Shown: piece by piece, positions 25,572-34,254 of the stretch | Position numbering within the stretch: position 1 is the first letter of the stretch | How the letters are laid out: every line of letters starts with the position of its first letter | NCBI GenBank assembly: GCA_034665305.1 | Contig: JAXDFZ010000014.1 | Span: 409,126 to 473,125 of the forward strand | Origin: DASXRU01 sp034665305 | GTDB taxonomy: Bacteria > Acidobacteriota > Blastocatellia > Pyrinomonadales > Pyrinomonadaceae | Direction: 5' to 3' | Length of the DNA stretch: 64,000 nt | Notes under the pieces: generated by a model | The model's input: the letters and a program-made list of their open reading frames with translations, nothing else | What the model was told of the DNA's origin: nothing | Databases searched by the model: none | Made by a program: the position numbers and the translations under genes

Positions 25572-25841
25572 ACCTCTTCAATCTGGGATACAGTACGAGT
25601 TCCTTACGGGTTTTCGGCTTATCAACTCCGTGCGACCTCCGTCGTTCTGGAGTATATAACGGCTAGGCTCGCTAGGATAACTTATAGTTGATAACTTGCG
25701 GTAGACTCGGCAGAAGTGCCTTCGGGGGGATAAATCGATCCGTTACGGGACACCCTCAGACTACTACGGACCGCCAACTGAAAAAGATTACCCTGCCTCG
25801 TCAGTCTCAGCTGGCGCTGATCGATGAAGGGGAAGGAACCA
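25572..25841. promoter_or_regulatory. divergent intergenic region between ATPase operon and helicase-nuclease gene
   Basis: This 270-bp region separates two divergent transcripts, so both promoters should lie here. For the minus-strand operon a candidate -10 TATACT (complement of 25651-25656) is 18 bases from TTATCC (complement of 25675-25680). For the helicase gene no confident promoter was found; its ribosome binding site GGGGAAGGA is at 25829-25838. The sequence near 25675-25700 (GGATAACTTATAGTTGATAA) has partial dyad symmetry and could bind the XRE protein. Confidence 0.3.
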
Positions 25842-28367
25842 ATGGTTGATTTTAAGAAACGATTAGCTATTAAGGATTTGCCCAAGCTCTTAGATCCTAT
25901 CCAGATCTATGACACTTTGGATCGTGCGAGCGATAAGGGACCACTGCGGCCAGCGCAACTCGCCGTATTGAAGGAGTGGCACGAGAACCGCCGCAACGAG
26001 CGCGATGTCATAGTGAAGCTCCATACGGGACAGGGCAAAACGCTCGTCGGGCTATTGTTATTGCAGTCGAAGCTTAACGAGGATGCTGGGCCAGCGGTTT
26101 ATCTTTGTCCCAACAATTTCTTGATTAACCAAACGTGCACGCAGGCAGAGCAATTCGGGGTGAGTTATTGCACACCCGACGATGACGGTAGCCTGCCGTT
26201 TGAGTTCTTGGAAGGCAAGAAAACTCTAATAACGTCAATTCAAAAGCTTTTCAACGGACGCACTAAGTTCGGAACTGGCCCACAATCCATACCGGTTTCG
26301 ACCGTTTTGATGGACGACGCACATGCTTGTATCGATGTTATTCGGGAGGCCCTATCAATTCGAATAGCAGGGGACGAAGGTGTCTATGCTGAACTTCGGA
26401 ATCTCTTCAGCTCGTCGCTTCAGGATCAAGGCATGGGCACATTCGCTGAGATATCGAATGGAAGTCCTGATGCTCTCTTGCTCGTTCCCTACTGGGATTG
26501 GCGCGACAGACAGGCCGAGGTCGTCAACATCTTAGCTAAACACACCGACAGCAAATCCATAAAGTTCGCGTGGCCGCTTCTGCGAGACATGTTAGCCGAA
26601 TGTCAATGCATAATTTCCGGTAATTCGCTTGAGATATCTCCCTACCTGCCTCCGTTGAACCTGTTCGGTTCGTACTACTCGGCTAAACATCGTGTTTTTA
26701 TGTCAGCGACGGTCACTGACGATTCTTTTTTGATTCGCGGTTTGGGTCTATCCCCAGCAACCGTTAAGAATCCGCTTCTGTTTAAGGACGAACGATGGTC
26801 TGGCGAAAAAATGATCCTGATTCCGAGTCTAATCGATCCATCGCTGGATAGGTCCACCATCGTCGCGCGTTTTGGTAAACCGGTGGACAAAAGGCGGTTT
26901 GGGTTCGTCGCTCTGGTTCCGGGATTCGGATGGAAGAAGGACTGGGAAGCTTATGGCGCAACCGTTGCCACCAAGATCACTATTGACTCGGAGATCGAAA
27001 AGTTGAAGGCGGGGAATTGTGAGCGCACCCTAGTGGTGGCAAACCGCTACGATGGGATCGACCTACCCGATAGCGCATGTAGGGTTCTGATCATGGATTC
27101 AAAGCCGCACGGGCAGAGCTTGGTGGATCGATATGCCGAAGGATGCCGGAGTACGAGCGAGGTTACTGCGATGAGAACTGCGCGGACTATCGAGCAAGGT
27201 TTGGGTCGAAGCGTCCGGGGCGAAAAGGATTATTGCGCCATCGTTCTTACGGGGCCTGAGTTGGTCAAGACAATTCGAGCCAAAACGTCGAGACGTTACC
27301 TGTCAAATCAGACAAACACCCAGATCGATATCGGTCTTGAAATCGCTGAAATGGCCGAGGAGGATACTGAAAGTGGCAAAAAGGCGATGGCGGCTTTGAT
27401 TGCGCTCATAAATCAGTGCCTTCGGCGCGATGCAGGCTGGAAAGAGTTTTATGTAGAGCGCATGGACAAAGTGACGGCTAGTGAACCCAGCAGGTCGATA
27501 CTTGATCTTTTTCAAAAGGAGTTCGAAGCCGAGAAAAGATATCAGGGCGGTGACATCGAGGGAGCGATCAAGATGCTTCAATCCTTAATCGACGAGCAGA
27601 TCACTGATGAGTCAGATAGGGGTTGGTATCTTCAAGAAATGGCTCGTTACAAATATGGGCACAGCAAAGCCGACTCAAACAAATTGCAGATTGTGGCTCA
27701 TCGCAAGAACAGATTCCTTTTGAAGCCGCAGGTTGGAATGGAAGTATCCAAGATCGCAGCAATCAGCCAACGGCGAGTTGAGAACATTATTTCCTGGGTC
27801 AAGCAGTTTGATAATTACGAGGAGTTGAGTATCGCTGTGGAAGATATCTTGGGCTCTCTGACCTTCGGTACGCTTGCTGATCGCTTTGAGGGAGCAATTG
27901 ACAACCTTGCGAAAGCACTCGGGTTCGTTGGAGAACGACCAGATAAAGAGTGGAAGGAGGGGCCGGACAATCTTTGGGGTCTACGAGATAATGAGTACTT
28001 ACTCCTCGAGTGCAAGAGTCAGGTGCAACTTACTCGGTCGGAGATCAATAAGGGCGAAACCGAACAGATGAATAGTTCTTGCGCTTGGTTCGGACGACAT
28101 TACGCGGGCTCCCAAGTGACGAACGTAATGATTATTCCGACGAACCGCTTGGCCAACGCGGCGGGTCTTACTCACGATGTGAAAGTGATGCAGCAAAAGG
28201 GCCTGACAAAGCTACAGGAGAACGTCAGAAAATTCTTCGCGGAATTTAAGGATTTAGATTTTCAGAACTTGTCAGAGAAAAAGGTTCAAGAATATATCAA
28301 TGCACACGGGCTTTCGGTTGATTCGATCAAGAGTGATTACACTGCATCAATTCGATCTTGGAAATGA
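25842..28367 (+). CDS. SF2 helicase fused to PD-(D/E)XK nuclease, Hna-like architecture
   Basis: The start at 25842 is chosen for GGGGAAGGA a few bases upstream; an ATG at 25824 lies before that site. The product has 841 residues. Helicase motifs: Walker A HTGQGKT (61-67), motif II MDDAHA (158-161), motif III MSAT (288-290), motif V-like NRYDGIDLP (from 401), motif VI EQGLGRSVR (451-459). Residues of about 480-660 are helical. The C-terminal domain (about 670-800) has FEGAIDNLAKALGF, then GPD (707-709) and LLLECKSQ with E723 and K725, the spacing expected of a restriction-like nuclease. A helicase-nuclease of this layout, Hna, was reported as a single-protein abortive-infection defence in Sinorhizobium. 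Orthology to Hna is inferred only. Confidence 0.85.
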   Translation: MVDFKKRLAIKDLPKLLDPIQIYDTLDRASDKGPLRPAQLAVLKEWHENRRNERDVIVKLHTGQGKTLVGLLLLQSKLNEDAGPAVYLCPNNFLINQTCTQAEQFGVSYCTPDDDGSLPFEFLEGKKTLITSIQKLFNGRTKFGTGPQSIPVSTVLMDDAHACIDVIREALSIRIAGDEGVYAELRNLFSSSLQDQGMGTFAEISNGSPDALLLVPYWDWRDRQAEVVNILAKHTDSKSIKFAWPLLRDMLAECQCIISGNSLEISPYLPPLNLFGSYYSAKHRVFMSATVTDDSFLIRGLGLSPATVKNPLLFKDERWSGEKMILIPSLIDPSLDRSTIVARFGKPVDKRRFGFVALVPGFGWKKDWEAYGATVATKITIDSEIEKLKAGNCERTLVVANRYDGIDLPDSACRVLIMDSKPHGQSLVDRYAEGCRSTSEVTAMRTARTIEQGLGRSVRGEKDYCAIVLTGPELVKTIRAKTSRRYLSNQTNTQIDIGLEIAEMAEEDTESGKKAMAALIALINQCLRRDAGWKEFYVERMDKVTASEPSRSILDLFQKEFEAEKRYQGGDIEGAIKMLQSLIDEQITDESDRGWYLQEMARYKYGHSKADSNKLQIVAHRKNRFLLKPQVGMEVSKIAAISQRRVENIISWVKQFDNYEELSIAVEDILGSLTFGTLADRFEGAIDNLAKALGFVGERPDKEWKEGPDNLWGLRDNEYLLLECKSQVQLTRSEINKGETEQMNSSCAWFGRHYAGSQVTNVMIIPTNRLANAAGLTHDVKVMQQKGLTKLQENVRKFFAEFKDLDFQNLSEKKVQEYINAHGLSVDSIKSDYTASIRSWK

Positions 28368-28387
28368 GGCTATTCGCAACCAGTCCC

Positions 28388-28561
28388 GATGGCGCGATTA
28401 TGGCGCGATGGCGTGCTGAGACGTAGCGATCCTTAACTGACTTTGACGGCTGCGGATTCGGTAAATACTGGGTTATCTCACTTCGTCTCGCCTTGTTGAT
28501 GCCCCTCAAACCGTCTCATAATCTGTTGGTTCGGGGTTCGAATCCCTGCGGGGGCACCAAT
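28388..28561 (+). repeat. right att block 1 (attR of the island)
   Basis: It begins with the 22-bp arm-type repeat (28388-28409) and ends with the exact 47-bp copy of the tRNA 3' end (28515-28561). A 174-bp block of equal length and high identity is at 33851-34024. The middle portion (GACGGCTGCGGATTCGGTAA..) is shared between the two right blocks but absent next to the tRNA. It defines the right end of the 9.6-kb island 18921-28561. Confidence 0.88.
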
Positions 28562-28576
28562 CAAAATTAAGAAGTT

Positions 28577-28605
28577 AGAGGCCGTCGCTAGATGGGCCTC
28601 TTTTT
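28577..28605 (+). terminator. Rho-independent-like terminator after att block 1
   Basis: AGAGGCC pairs with GGCCTCT (loop GTCGCTAGATG) and is followed by a T run. The sequence between the tRNA-like end and the hairpin (AAAATTAAGAAGTT) resembles that after the third att copy, as expected for the original downstream flank of the tRNA. The remaining gap up to 28894 has no intact gene. Confidence 0.7.
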
Positions 28606-28894
28606 CATCTTGCGTCCCTATGATGCCACTGATTAGTAAGGCCACTTCGATTTCCATGAGTCGGTTCTAGATCTACAGATTCCCAAGACTCTCTGTCCTC
28701 TCCCACGGGTCAGGGAAACCAAAGTCTAAAGTGTGACAGCCTTTCAATTACGACTTTCGGATTCTCACGGACATAGCGTCTTAGCAAAGCAGTGTATTCA
28801 GCAAGGGTCCGCTCGCTCAAACGCGGCAAAAGCGGGAAGGTCGTCGCTCACAACATGTGAACCGATGAAAGCGTTATAGACAATATTCTTTCCC

Positions 28895-31303
28895 TCACTC
28901 TTCCCGCATGAGTTTGGATGGATCGACGGCAAGCGCTCGCAAGGCTGGAATGGCGGACGCCGCAAGACCCAGGAGCGCCATCGTTAGCACCGCGCCGACC
29001 ACGACGACGGGATCGCGCGGATTCGCCTGATAGACAATCTGGCCGAGTAGCCGGCTGGCGAAGACGCTGAGCAACAGGCCCGCGAACGAGCCGATCCCCA
29101 GCAGCACGATAGGGCGCCCGACCGCGGCGCTCATGACGTGCTTCTTTCGCGCGCCCAAGGCCATGCGGATGCCGAGCTCCTTCATCCGGCGGCTCACGTT
29201 GTAGGCGGCCATGCCGAAGATGCCGGTCACCGCCAGCATAGCCGCCAGCAGGCCCATGACTCCGAGTCCGCTGGCAGCCGCGCGAGACGGGAACAGCGCA
29301 CCGGCCATCGCATCGGGCCAGCTCTGCACCGTGATTGATGCCTCGGGCGCGACGCCACTCAGGACGCGTTGGAGCACTGCCGCCATCTCGTTCTGAGCTC
29401 GCTGCGACCGCACGACGAAAGTCATGTGCGCCTGCTCGTTTTGCGAAAACGGCAGATAGACAACCGGCAGCGACGACTCGGCGATCTCGTTATACTTTGA
29501 GTCCTCGACGACTCCCACCACTTCCCGCTGGTGGCCCAACACAATGAAGCGTTGCCCAATCGCCGACGTCTCGCCCCACATCTTTCGCGCGAAGGTAGCG
29601 TTCACGACTGCCACATACGGCGTCTGGGCGGTGTCATGCCATGAGAAATCTCGCCCACTCAGCAGCCGGGTGCCGGCAGCCTCGAAGTATGCGGGCGAAA
29701 TCGTTAGACCGTACGGCTCCAGCACAGAGTTATTCAGAGTGAACTCTGTCGTCCCCGGAGAGAAAATCGGAATACCGCGCAGCCCGCCGGTAAAGGGCAC
29801 TTTGCTCACGGTCCCCGCCGCCGTCACACCAGGGATGCTCCGCACCGCCTCAAGGATCGCCTTGTTCTTCTCAAGCGATACATCGCCTTCCTCGCTCAGG
29901 CCCATTTCGACCAGCATCGCGCCCTGCGGCTGGAACCCTAACGGAGCGTTCAGCATGCGCTCCATCCCGCGCAACGCGACGAATGAGGAGGTCACCAGGA
30001 GGGTGCAGATCGCGATTTGTGCGCCTAACAACAGATCCCGCAAGGACAGCCGACGTCGCGGCGTTGAATCCACCGGTCCGCTCTTCATCGCCTGCAACGG
30101 ACTGCTCTGCCACACCTGCCGCGCCGGAATCATCCCAAACAGCAGCCCGCTTACAAGCGTCAAGATCAAAGCCGCCAGGTAGACACTTGTCTCGACGCTG
30201 ACTGCCACCTGGCCATAGGGCGGCGACTGCCATCGGTCCAGCGCACCCAGCAGCCCCGTCGCGGCCAGCAGCCCTGCGGCTCCGCCTAGCATCGACACGA
30301 CGATCGCCTCGGTCATCAATTGCCGCACCAGCCGCCACCGGCTCGCTCCCAGGGCTACGCGGAGCGCCAGTTCCCGATTGCGATCGGCTGCGCGCGCCGC
30401 AAACAGGCTGGCCAGATTGGCGCACGCTGCCACTAGCACGAGCAAAGCCAGTCCGGTTACGCCATAAAGAAATCCGCGGATGACGTCACGGGCGTCCCCT
30501 TGGAGTCCGGGACGGACGAGCCGCAGCGGCACGCCGCTATCTGTCGTCGGATACTCCTTCGCCAACTGCGCGGCAATGACACTCAGGTCTTCCGCAGCCT
30601 GCCCTGGAGTCACGCCCGGTTTCAGTCGACCAAGCACCGTCAAAGGTCTGCCCTTACGATCCTGCAGGTAATTCGCGTCGAAGTAATTCACGACGGGTAT
30701 CCAGTAATCCGGCCACTGAAATTGCTCCGTGCCGTGGAACCGTGCCGGTGCCACGCCCACCACTATGAAAGGATCTTTGCCGAGCCGCACGGTGGTCCCG
30801 ACGACGTTGGTATCGGCGTTAAATGCGGTACGCCAAAGACTATCGCTCAGCACGATATAGGGCGCTGAGTTCGGGCCGCGATCGTCCGCCGACTGGATCA
30901 GTCGACCTAGCTGCAGCTGCACACCCAGGAAGTCGAAATAGTTGGCAGTGACTGCACAGCCGGAGACACTTTTCAGCGCACTGCCCCAGCGCAGGGTCCC
31001 CGCCGAATATCCATAAAAGCCGGCCAGACCGCTGAACGTGGTGTTTCGCTGCCGATAGTCTTCGAATGCCGGATAGGATGTAGTAAGCGCCTTGCCACTT
31101 GTCCATGGCTTAAGGCGAATCTGGTAGAGATTGTGCGGATCGTTCACATCGAGGGGGCGTAGCAGGACCGCATTTACTATTCCAAAGACGACGACGTTTG
31201 CCCCAATGCCCAGCATCAGAGTGAGCGTAGCTACGAGCGTGAACGTGGGAGACTTCCACAGCACGCGAAACGCATAACGGATATCCAGCAACACGTTGTT
31301 CAT
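28895..31303 (-). CDS. ADOP-type orphan ABC permease (MacB/FtsX family)
   Basis: The 802-residue protein has the duplicated architecture of the acidobacterial orphan permeases. MacB-like periplasmic domain 1 follows an N-terminal helix (FTLVATLTLMLGIGANVVVF). FtsX-type membrane bundles lie at about 270-430, a second helix (LLLGAQIAICTLLVTSSFVAL) precedes a second periplasmic domain, and the C-terminal bundle contains MKELGIRMALGARKKHV. There is no ATPase domain and no ATPase gene beside it. Members lacking an N-terminal regulatory extension, as here, are common. Export or mechanotransmission is possible; the substrate is unknown. It lies in the segment bounded by the two right att blocks. Confidence 0.9.
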   Translation of the reverse strand: MNNVLLDIRYAFRVLWKSPTFTLVATLTLMLGIGANVVVFGIVNAVLLRPLDVNDPHNLYQIRLKPWTSGKALTTSYPAFEDYRQRNTTFSGLAGFYGYSAGTLRWGSALKSVSGCAVTANYFDFLGVQLQLGRLIQSADDRGPNSAPYIVLSDSLWRTAFNADTNVVGTTVRLGKDPFIVVGVAPARFHGTEQFQWPDYWIPVVNYFDANYLQDRKGRPLTVLGRLKPGVTPGQAAEDLSVIAAQLAKEYPTTDSGVPLRLVRPGLQGDARDVIRGFLYGVTGLALLVLVAACANLASLFAARAADRNRELALRVALGASRWRLVRQLMTEAIVVSMLGGAAGLLAATGLLGALDRWQSPPYGQVAVSVETSVYLAALILTLVSGLLFGMIPARQVWQSSPLQAMKSGPVDSTPRRRLSLRDLLLGAQIAICTLLVTSSFVALRGMERMLNAPLGFQPQGAMLVEMGLSEEGDVSLEKNKAILEAVRSIPGVTAAGTVSKVPFTGGLRGIPIFSPGTTEFTLNNSVLEPYGLTISPAYFEAAGTRLLSGRDFSWHDTAQTPYVAVVNATFARKMWGETSAIGQRFIVLGHQREVVGVVEDSKYNEIAESSLPVVYLPFSQNEQAHMTFVVRSQRAQNEMAAVLQRVLSGVAPEASITVQSWPDAMAGALFPSRAAASGLGVMGLLAAMLAVTGIFGMAAYNVSRRMKELGIRMALGARKKHVMSAAVGRPIVLLGIGSFAGLLLSVFASRLLGQIVYQANPRDPVVVVGAVLTMALLGLAASAIPALRALAVDPSKLMREE

Positions 31304-31390
31304 AGATGGTTACCCTGTTTTAGGCCTAACGAGAATGAGATCATCTCTAAAATTCGCGCAATACGACGGCCGGTATTATTGGGGGGGTTG

Positions 31391-31569
31391 TAGGCTTCGC
31401 CCCATTAGGGGCGAGATGTTTATAGACCACGACAGTCAAAGATTTTTATTGTCGCTCCGCTAGGAGCGAAACGTTTGCTTTCCGAAGGCCACATTTCGCT
31501 CCTCCGGAGCGAGGAAGTTCTTTTCGGCCACTAGTCTATAAACATTTCGCCGCCCTGCGGCGAGGCAAC
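31391..31569. repeat. composite palindromic element with GTCTATAAACATTTCGC arms
   Basis: GCGAGATGTTTATAGAC (31411-31427) is mirrored by GTCTATAAACATTTCGC (31534-31550; 16 of 17). Nested small hairpins of the type CGCCCCATTAGGGGCG, CGCTCCGCTAGGAGCG, CGCTCCTCCGGAGCG and CGCCGCCCTGCGGCG fill it. It lies between the stop of the CocE-like gene and the start of the ADOP gene, both on the minus strand. No coding potential is seen. Confidence 0.75.
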
Positions 31570-31600
31570 ATTTATGTTTAGGACTCTTAGAGTCAGGACA

Positions 31601-33547
31601 CTAGCGAGGCGCGGTTTCAAGCCTCAGTGAGTTTCCTTCTACCATCACCGTTATCGATGAGCTCAAATCGCGCGCGCGATAGACGCGCTGCGTGGCCTTC
31701 TGAAAATCAGCAGCGGTGGCGCGTGGGATCTCCATAAACTTTTGCGGATTGCGATCGACCAGAGGAAACCAGGAGCTCTGAACCTGCACCATGATCTTAT
31801 GGCCGCGTCGAAATGCGTGGTAAGTATCCGGCAGATCAAAATTGATGGCCGCAGGCCGGTTGGAAAGGAAAGGCTCAGGCTTTTCGAAGCTGTTTCGGTA
31901 TTTTCCGCGGAATGGCTCGCCCCTGACGAGTTGTTGATAACCCCCCATCCTCACACTGTTCACCGCCGGCCTTTGACCTTCCGCCAGAGCGGGCTGTGGG
32001 TAATCTCCGGGATACACATCGATTACCTTCACAACAAAATCTGAATCGGTCCCTGAGGTAGAAACATGAAGCTGCACTTTGATTGGTCCCGCGATGATCA
32101 GATCTTCTGCCAACGGCTCACTTTCGTAGACCAGGACATCCGGGCGTTGTGACGCAAAGCGCTGATCTTCCGTGGCGTAGTCGAACGTCATCCCGTCGAC
32201 GATGTAGCCCAGAAACGGCACCGGGCGATTGGGATCACTGATGTACTCATCAAACGCTTGAGCCGATTCGGTCGGAGCCTGAGTGCTCAATTCGCTGCCG
32301 CTACGAAAGAAGAGTGTTAGAGGCTGCAGACCTTTCGGCGGCCAGTTCTCTTTGCGCCGCCATTCGTTGATGCCGGTAAGAAACATGAAAGCCTCCGGCA
32401 AATCGGCTGGAGCGTCTTTCAAAAAATGCATGAAGAACGGAAACTGAATTTGCTCGCGGAAAAATTCACCTGTCTTTACCCCAAAATTAAGATTGCCTAG
32501 TTTGTCTCCGTCGCCGCGCGACCAACCGCCATGACCCCATGGACCCATCACGAGTTGGTTCACGATACCCGGATTATTTCGTTCGACCGAGTTGTAGATG
32601 TGAAAAGGCCCAACCGGATCTTCGGCGTCAAACCAACCGCCAACGTTGAGAACCGCGCAATGGACATTATTCATGAAGCGCCACAAAGAACGGCTCTTCC
32701 AGTACTCGTCGTACGTCGTGTGATCAATTATTTCCTGCCAGTACTTCGCTTCACCACCGAGTAGACGTTCGTTTACCGTCGCCAGGGGTCCCATGTTGAG
32801 GTAGAACTGATAACCATCCGGGGTTCCGGGATCGAATGCCAGCCGTGGCCGGCGCGGTTCTGGCCCACCCTTCCGTGGAACAAAGCTGGAGTAGAAACCG
32901 AAGTTGGCGGAGAGCATGAAAGCGCCGTTATGGTAGACGTCATCACCCATGTAGTAATCGGCGGTGGGCGCTTGCGGTGAAGCAGCCTTCAATGCCGGAT
33001 GCGTGTCGATGATGCTGGCGGCGACATGAAAGCCAGGCTGCGAGATCCCCACCATTCCGGCGCGTCCGTTGTGGTTCGGAATGTTCTTCAGCAGCCACTC
33101 AATCGTGTCGTAGGTATCGGTACTTTCGTCGATGTCTTTGGCGCTGCGCTTGTTTGGGTTATAGGGGCGAACTTGCAGGAACTCCCCTTCCGACATGTAA
33201 CGGCCACGGGCATCCTGGTAGACGAAGATAAACCCTTCTTTTTCAAAGCTGGGCGAAGGCCCGAGTCCTGAACGATAGCTATCAATGCCATAGGGAGCGA
33301 CACTGTAAGGCGTGCGGTTAATCAGGAATGGATATCGCCGCGAAGTGTCTTTTGGAACGTAGACCGAAGTGAAGAGTCGCACGCCATCACGCATCGCCAC
33401 TCGGTACTCGTACTTAGTGTAACGAGCGCGCACAGCGTCGATACCGGCCGCGGCAGTCTGCGCATAAGAGCAAACAGGAAGCACGATACCAATCACCGAT
33501 AGCGTAAGTAACCGGCGGCAGGAGATCAATTTAGACACAGTGGTCAT
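31601..33547 (-). CDS. secreted CocE/NonD family hydrolase, paralogue of the gene at 16615
   Basis: The product has about 648 residues from the chosen start. The N-terminus is a signal peptide (RRLLTLSVIGIVLPVCSYAQ). Nucleophile S169 is in GMVGISQPGF, the acid is in VGGWFDAEDP and the His in GPWGHGGW. The C-terminal jelly roll contains DFVVKVIDVYPGD and MVQVQSSWFPLVDRNPQ. It is the same length and organisation as the plus-strand hydrolase at 16615, so both are probably exported acyl ester/amide hydrolases. The frame extends upstream to 33709. Starts 4 or 7 codons further upstream are possible; a GGGGAGG directly touches this ATG and does not settle the choice. Confidence 0.85.
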   Translation of the reverse strand: MTTVSKLISCRRLLTLSVIGIVLPVCSYAQTAAAGIDAVRARYTKYEYRVAMRDGVRLFTSVYVPKDTSRRYPFLINRTPYSVAPYGIDSYRSGLGPSPSFEKEGFIFVYQDARGRYMSEGEFLQVRPYNPNKRSAKDIDESTDTYDTIEWLLKNIPNHNGRAGMVGISQPGFHVAASIIDTHPALKAASPQAPTADYYMGDDVYHNGAFMLSANFGFYSSFVPRKGGPEPRRPRLAFDPGTPDGYQFYLNMGPLATVNERLLGGEAKYWQEIIDHTTYDEYWKSRSLWRFMNNVHCAVLNVGGWFDAEDPVGPFHIYNSVERNNPGIVNQLVMGPWGHGGWSRGDGDKLGNLNFGVKTGEFFREQIQFPFFMHFLKDAPADLPEAFMFLTGINEWRRKENWPPKGLQPLTLFFRSGSELSTQAPTESAQAFDEYISDPNRPVPFLGYIVDGMTFDYATEDQRFASQRPDVLVYESEPLAEDLIIAGPIKVQLHVSTSGTDSDFVVKVIDVYPGDYPQPALAEGQRPAVNSVRMGGYQQLVRGEPFRGKYRNSFEKPEPFLSNRPAAINFDLPDTYHAFRRGHKIMVQVQSSWFPLVDRNPQKFMEIPRATAADFQKATQRVYRARDLSSSITVMVEGNSLRLETAPR

Positions 33548-33850
33548 CCTCCCCAACATCTTGGCCATTTTTTTTAACTGATTCAAGGCGCTAGGGAAGC
33601 GACGAATTGCCATTTCCGTTTCGATTCGCAAACACATCGGTGAAACGAAAGCGCCCAAGCAGCTGCCAGTTGTTCTTCGATGGAATTGTACAATCCTCTC
33701 GATCTCCACCGCACTTTAGTTCGTGCAGAAACACTTTTTTCTGACCTGCTTCATAGCCCCGAGATGCTCACAACGTTAAGAGCCAACTCCAGGGCCTTGA
33801 CATTACGGATGCAGCCACGTCTGTACTGTGCTCCGAGCATTATGACCTCT

Positions 33851-34024
33851 GATGGCGCGATTATGGCGCGATGGCGTGCTGAGACCTAGGGAGATGTAGC
33901 GAACTTTGACGGCTGCGGATTCGGTAAATACTGCTTCATCTCGTTTCGTCTCACCTTGTTGATGCCCCTCAAACCGTCTCATAATCTATTGGTTCGGGGT
34001 TCGAATCCCTGCGGGGGCACCAAT
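33851..34024 (+). repeat. right att block 2 (third copy of the tRNA 3' end)
   Basis: The block repeats 28388-28561 over the same 174 bp. The 22-bp arm-type repeat (33851-33872) is followed by GACGGCTGCGGATTCGGTAA and the 47-bp att core with one substitution (CTCATAATCTATTGG). Such a second right end, 5.5 kb beyond the first, points to tandem insertion of two related elements at one tRNA gene, or a larger ancestral island. No integrase gene remains between the two blocks. Confidence 0.85.
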
Positions 34025-34040
34025 AAAATCAAGAAGTTTT

Positions 34041-34066
34041 GGGCAGCATTGTGCTGCCCTATTTAG
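34041..34066 (+). terminator. terminator-like hairpin after att block 2
   Basis: GGGCAGCA pairs perfectly with TGCTGCCC (3-base loop) and is followed by TATTTA. The preceding AAAATCAAGAAGTT matches the spacer after att block 1. It may be the original terminator of the tRNA transcript. The region on to 34254 shows no gene. Confidence 0.6.
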
Positions 34067-34254
34067 CGTTGTGCGCCGATAGTGTGCCGACCCGGCTGCT
34101 GGGGTCTCAGGTCTGAGTAAATCTGAAGGGTTTGAGTTCCACGTTTCTGGAAAAAGTAGAGTCGTAGTGTAAGTACCCCTAAAATTTGGACCACTGAACG
34201 CGCAAAGGCTTATCAGCGTTGGGTTTCAACGAAGACCTTTGAGCTTGCATTTTG

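Noticed and set aside
28710..28847. minus-strand frame with TLAEYTALLRRYVRENPKVV
   Set aside because: Plausible composition, but 45 codons with no start or family match; possibly a remnant left in the element.
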